A stretch of DNA of 64,000 nt from Prochilodus magdalenae (Eukaryota > Chordata > Actinopteri > Characiformes > Prochilodontidae), in assembly GCA_024036415.1 (NCBI GenBank), contig JAMWET010005070.1, positions 513,147 through 577,146 of the forward strand, given 5' to 3'. The notes under the pieces were generated by a model. It was not told the origin of the DNA. It saw nothing but the letters and a program-made list of their open reading frames with translations, and did not search any database. Of the stretch, positions 63,641 to 64,000 are shown piece after piece. The translations under genes were made by a program, and so were the position numbers. Positions within the stretch are counted from its first letter, which is position 1. Each line of letters begins with the position of its first letter.

Positions 63641-63799
63641 GGTTCCATCCCGAATCTGACAACCCTTCTCCAGCTAGTTAACCTCTTTAGGATGAACTGG
63701 CTGTCTGGATTAGATGCATGTATGTCCACATTTGTTTTGTGGGATGTTGGTACAAACAGAGATGTAGTCGGTAGACAGCAGATATGGGTATGTACAGTC

Positions 63800-63960
63800 A
63801 TGGGCGTGGTAGTGGGGGGAAAAGTGGACCTGACTACCCAGGGCCCGAGTAGGGAGAGGGGCACATTTTTTTTGCTCACGTTCCTCGTGTCATGTCATGG
63901 ATAGGGGCCCACTGACGTTGAGAGTGTACAGGGCCCAGAATTTGCTGCTACGCCCCTGTG
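63800..63960. repeat. Possible dispersed repeat end
   Basis: CCAGGGCCCGAGTAGGGAGA, AGGGGCCCACTGACG and CAGGGCCCAGAATTTGCTGC followed by TACGCCCCTG resemble a common fish repeat terminus that I cannot assign to a class. Confidence 0.35.
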
Positions 63961-64000
63961 TACAGTAAGTAGGTGTTGGTTTATGACGTTCCGTGGAACG

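Larger units (their letters stand above)
53003..64000 (+). other. xylb intron 15 (incomplete), repeat-filled
   Basis: From the GTAAGT donor at 53003 to the window end I find no further xylb exon. The interval holds a degenerate pyrimidine tetranucleotide tract, three Tc1-like elements or relics with a nested solo LTR, another dispersed repeat, CT and TTG microsatellites, and plain AT-rich DNA. If xylb continues rightward this intron is at least 11 kb, the largest in the gene. Confidence 0.6.

Overview
The window is nuclear DNA of a ray-finned (teleost) fish. Vertebrate genes with many introns and GT-AG splice sites sit among Tc1-like transposons, tRNA-derived SINEs, a gypsy-type solo LTR and long AT and TATC microsatellites, a mix typical of teleosts. 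The species cannot be named from the sequence. All genes were read by eye by joining exons across splice sites and comparing the product with remembered vertebrate families. No search was run.

Layout: (1) 1-7.5 kb, + strand, the last four coding exons and 3' UTR of the small GTPase gene rheb; its 5' exons lie left of the window. (2) 9.3-11.3 kb, + strand, a complete four-exon gamma-N crystallin gene (crygn). (3) 18.5-11.8 kb, - strand, a complete 14-exon nub1 gene, tail to tail with crygn. (4) 23.6-21.5 kb, - strand, a two-exon gene of the C9orf152 family. (5) 25.9-53.0 kb, + strand, the first 15 coding exons of xylb (xylulokinase); about 100 C-terminal codons are missing and presumably lie beyond the right edge. 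From 53.0 to 64.0 kb I see only xylb intron full of mobile-element relics.

The genes do not form a pathway. rheb, crygn and nub1 are neighbours in mammals too (human 7q36), so the left half is old conserved synteny. The C9orf152-like gene and xylb lie on other human chromosomes, so the right half is a different linkage group joined to it. xylb and the C9orf152-like gene are divergent.

The most notable structures are: a roughly 20-copy 37-bp satellite containing telomere-like GGGTTAGG inside xylb intron 3; an exact 297-bp tandem duplication that copies the acceptor of the last nub1 exon; a GC-AG intron in xylb; a gypsy-type solo LTR with a 5-bp target duplication nested in a Tc1-like element; an internally deleted Tc1-like element with intact roughly 210-bp inverted repeats; and a small inverted-repeat family (MITE candidate) seen at three loci. 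I found no convincing new enzymatic or defence system.
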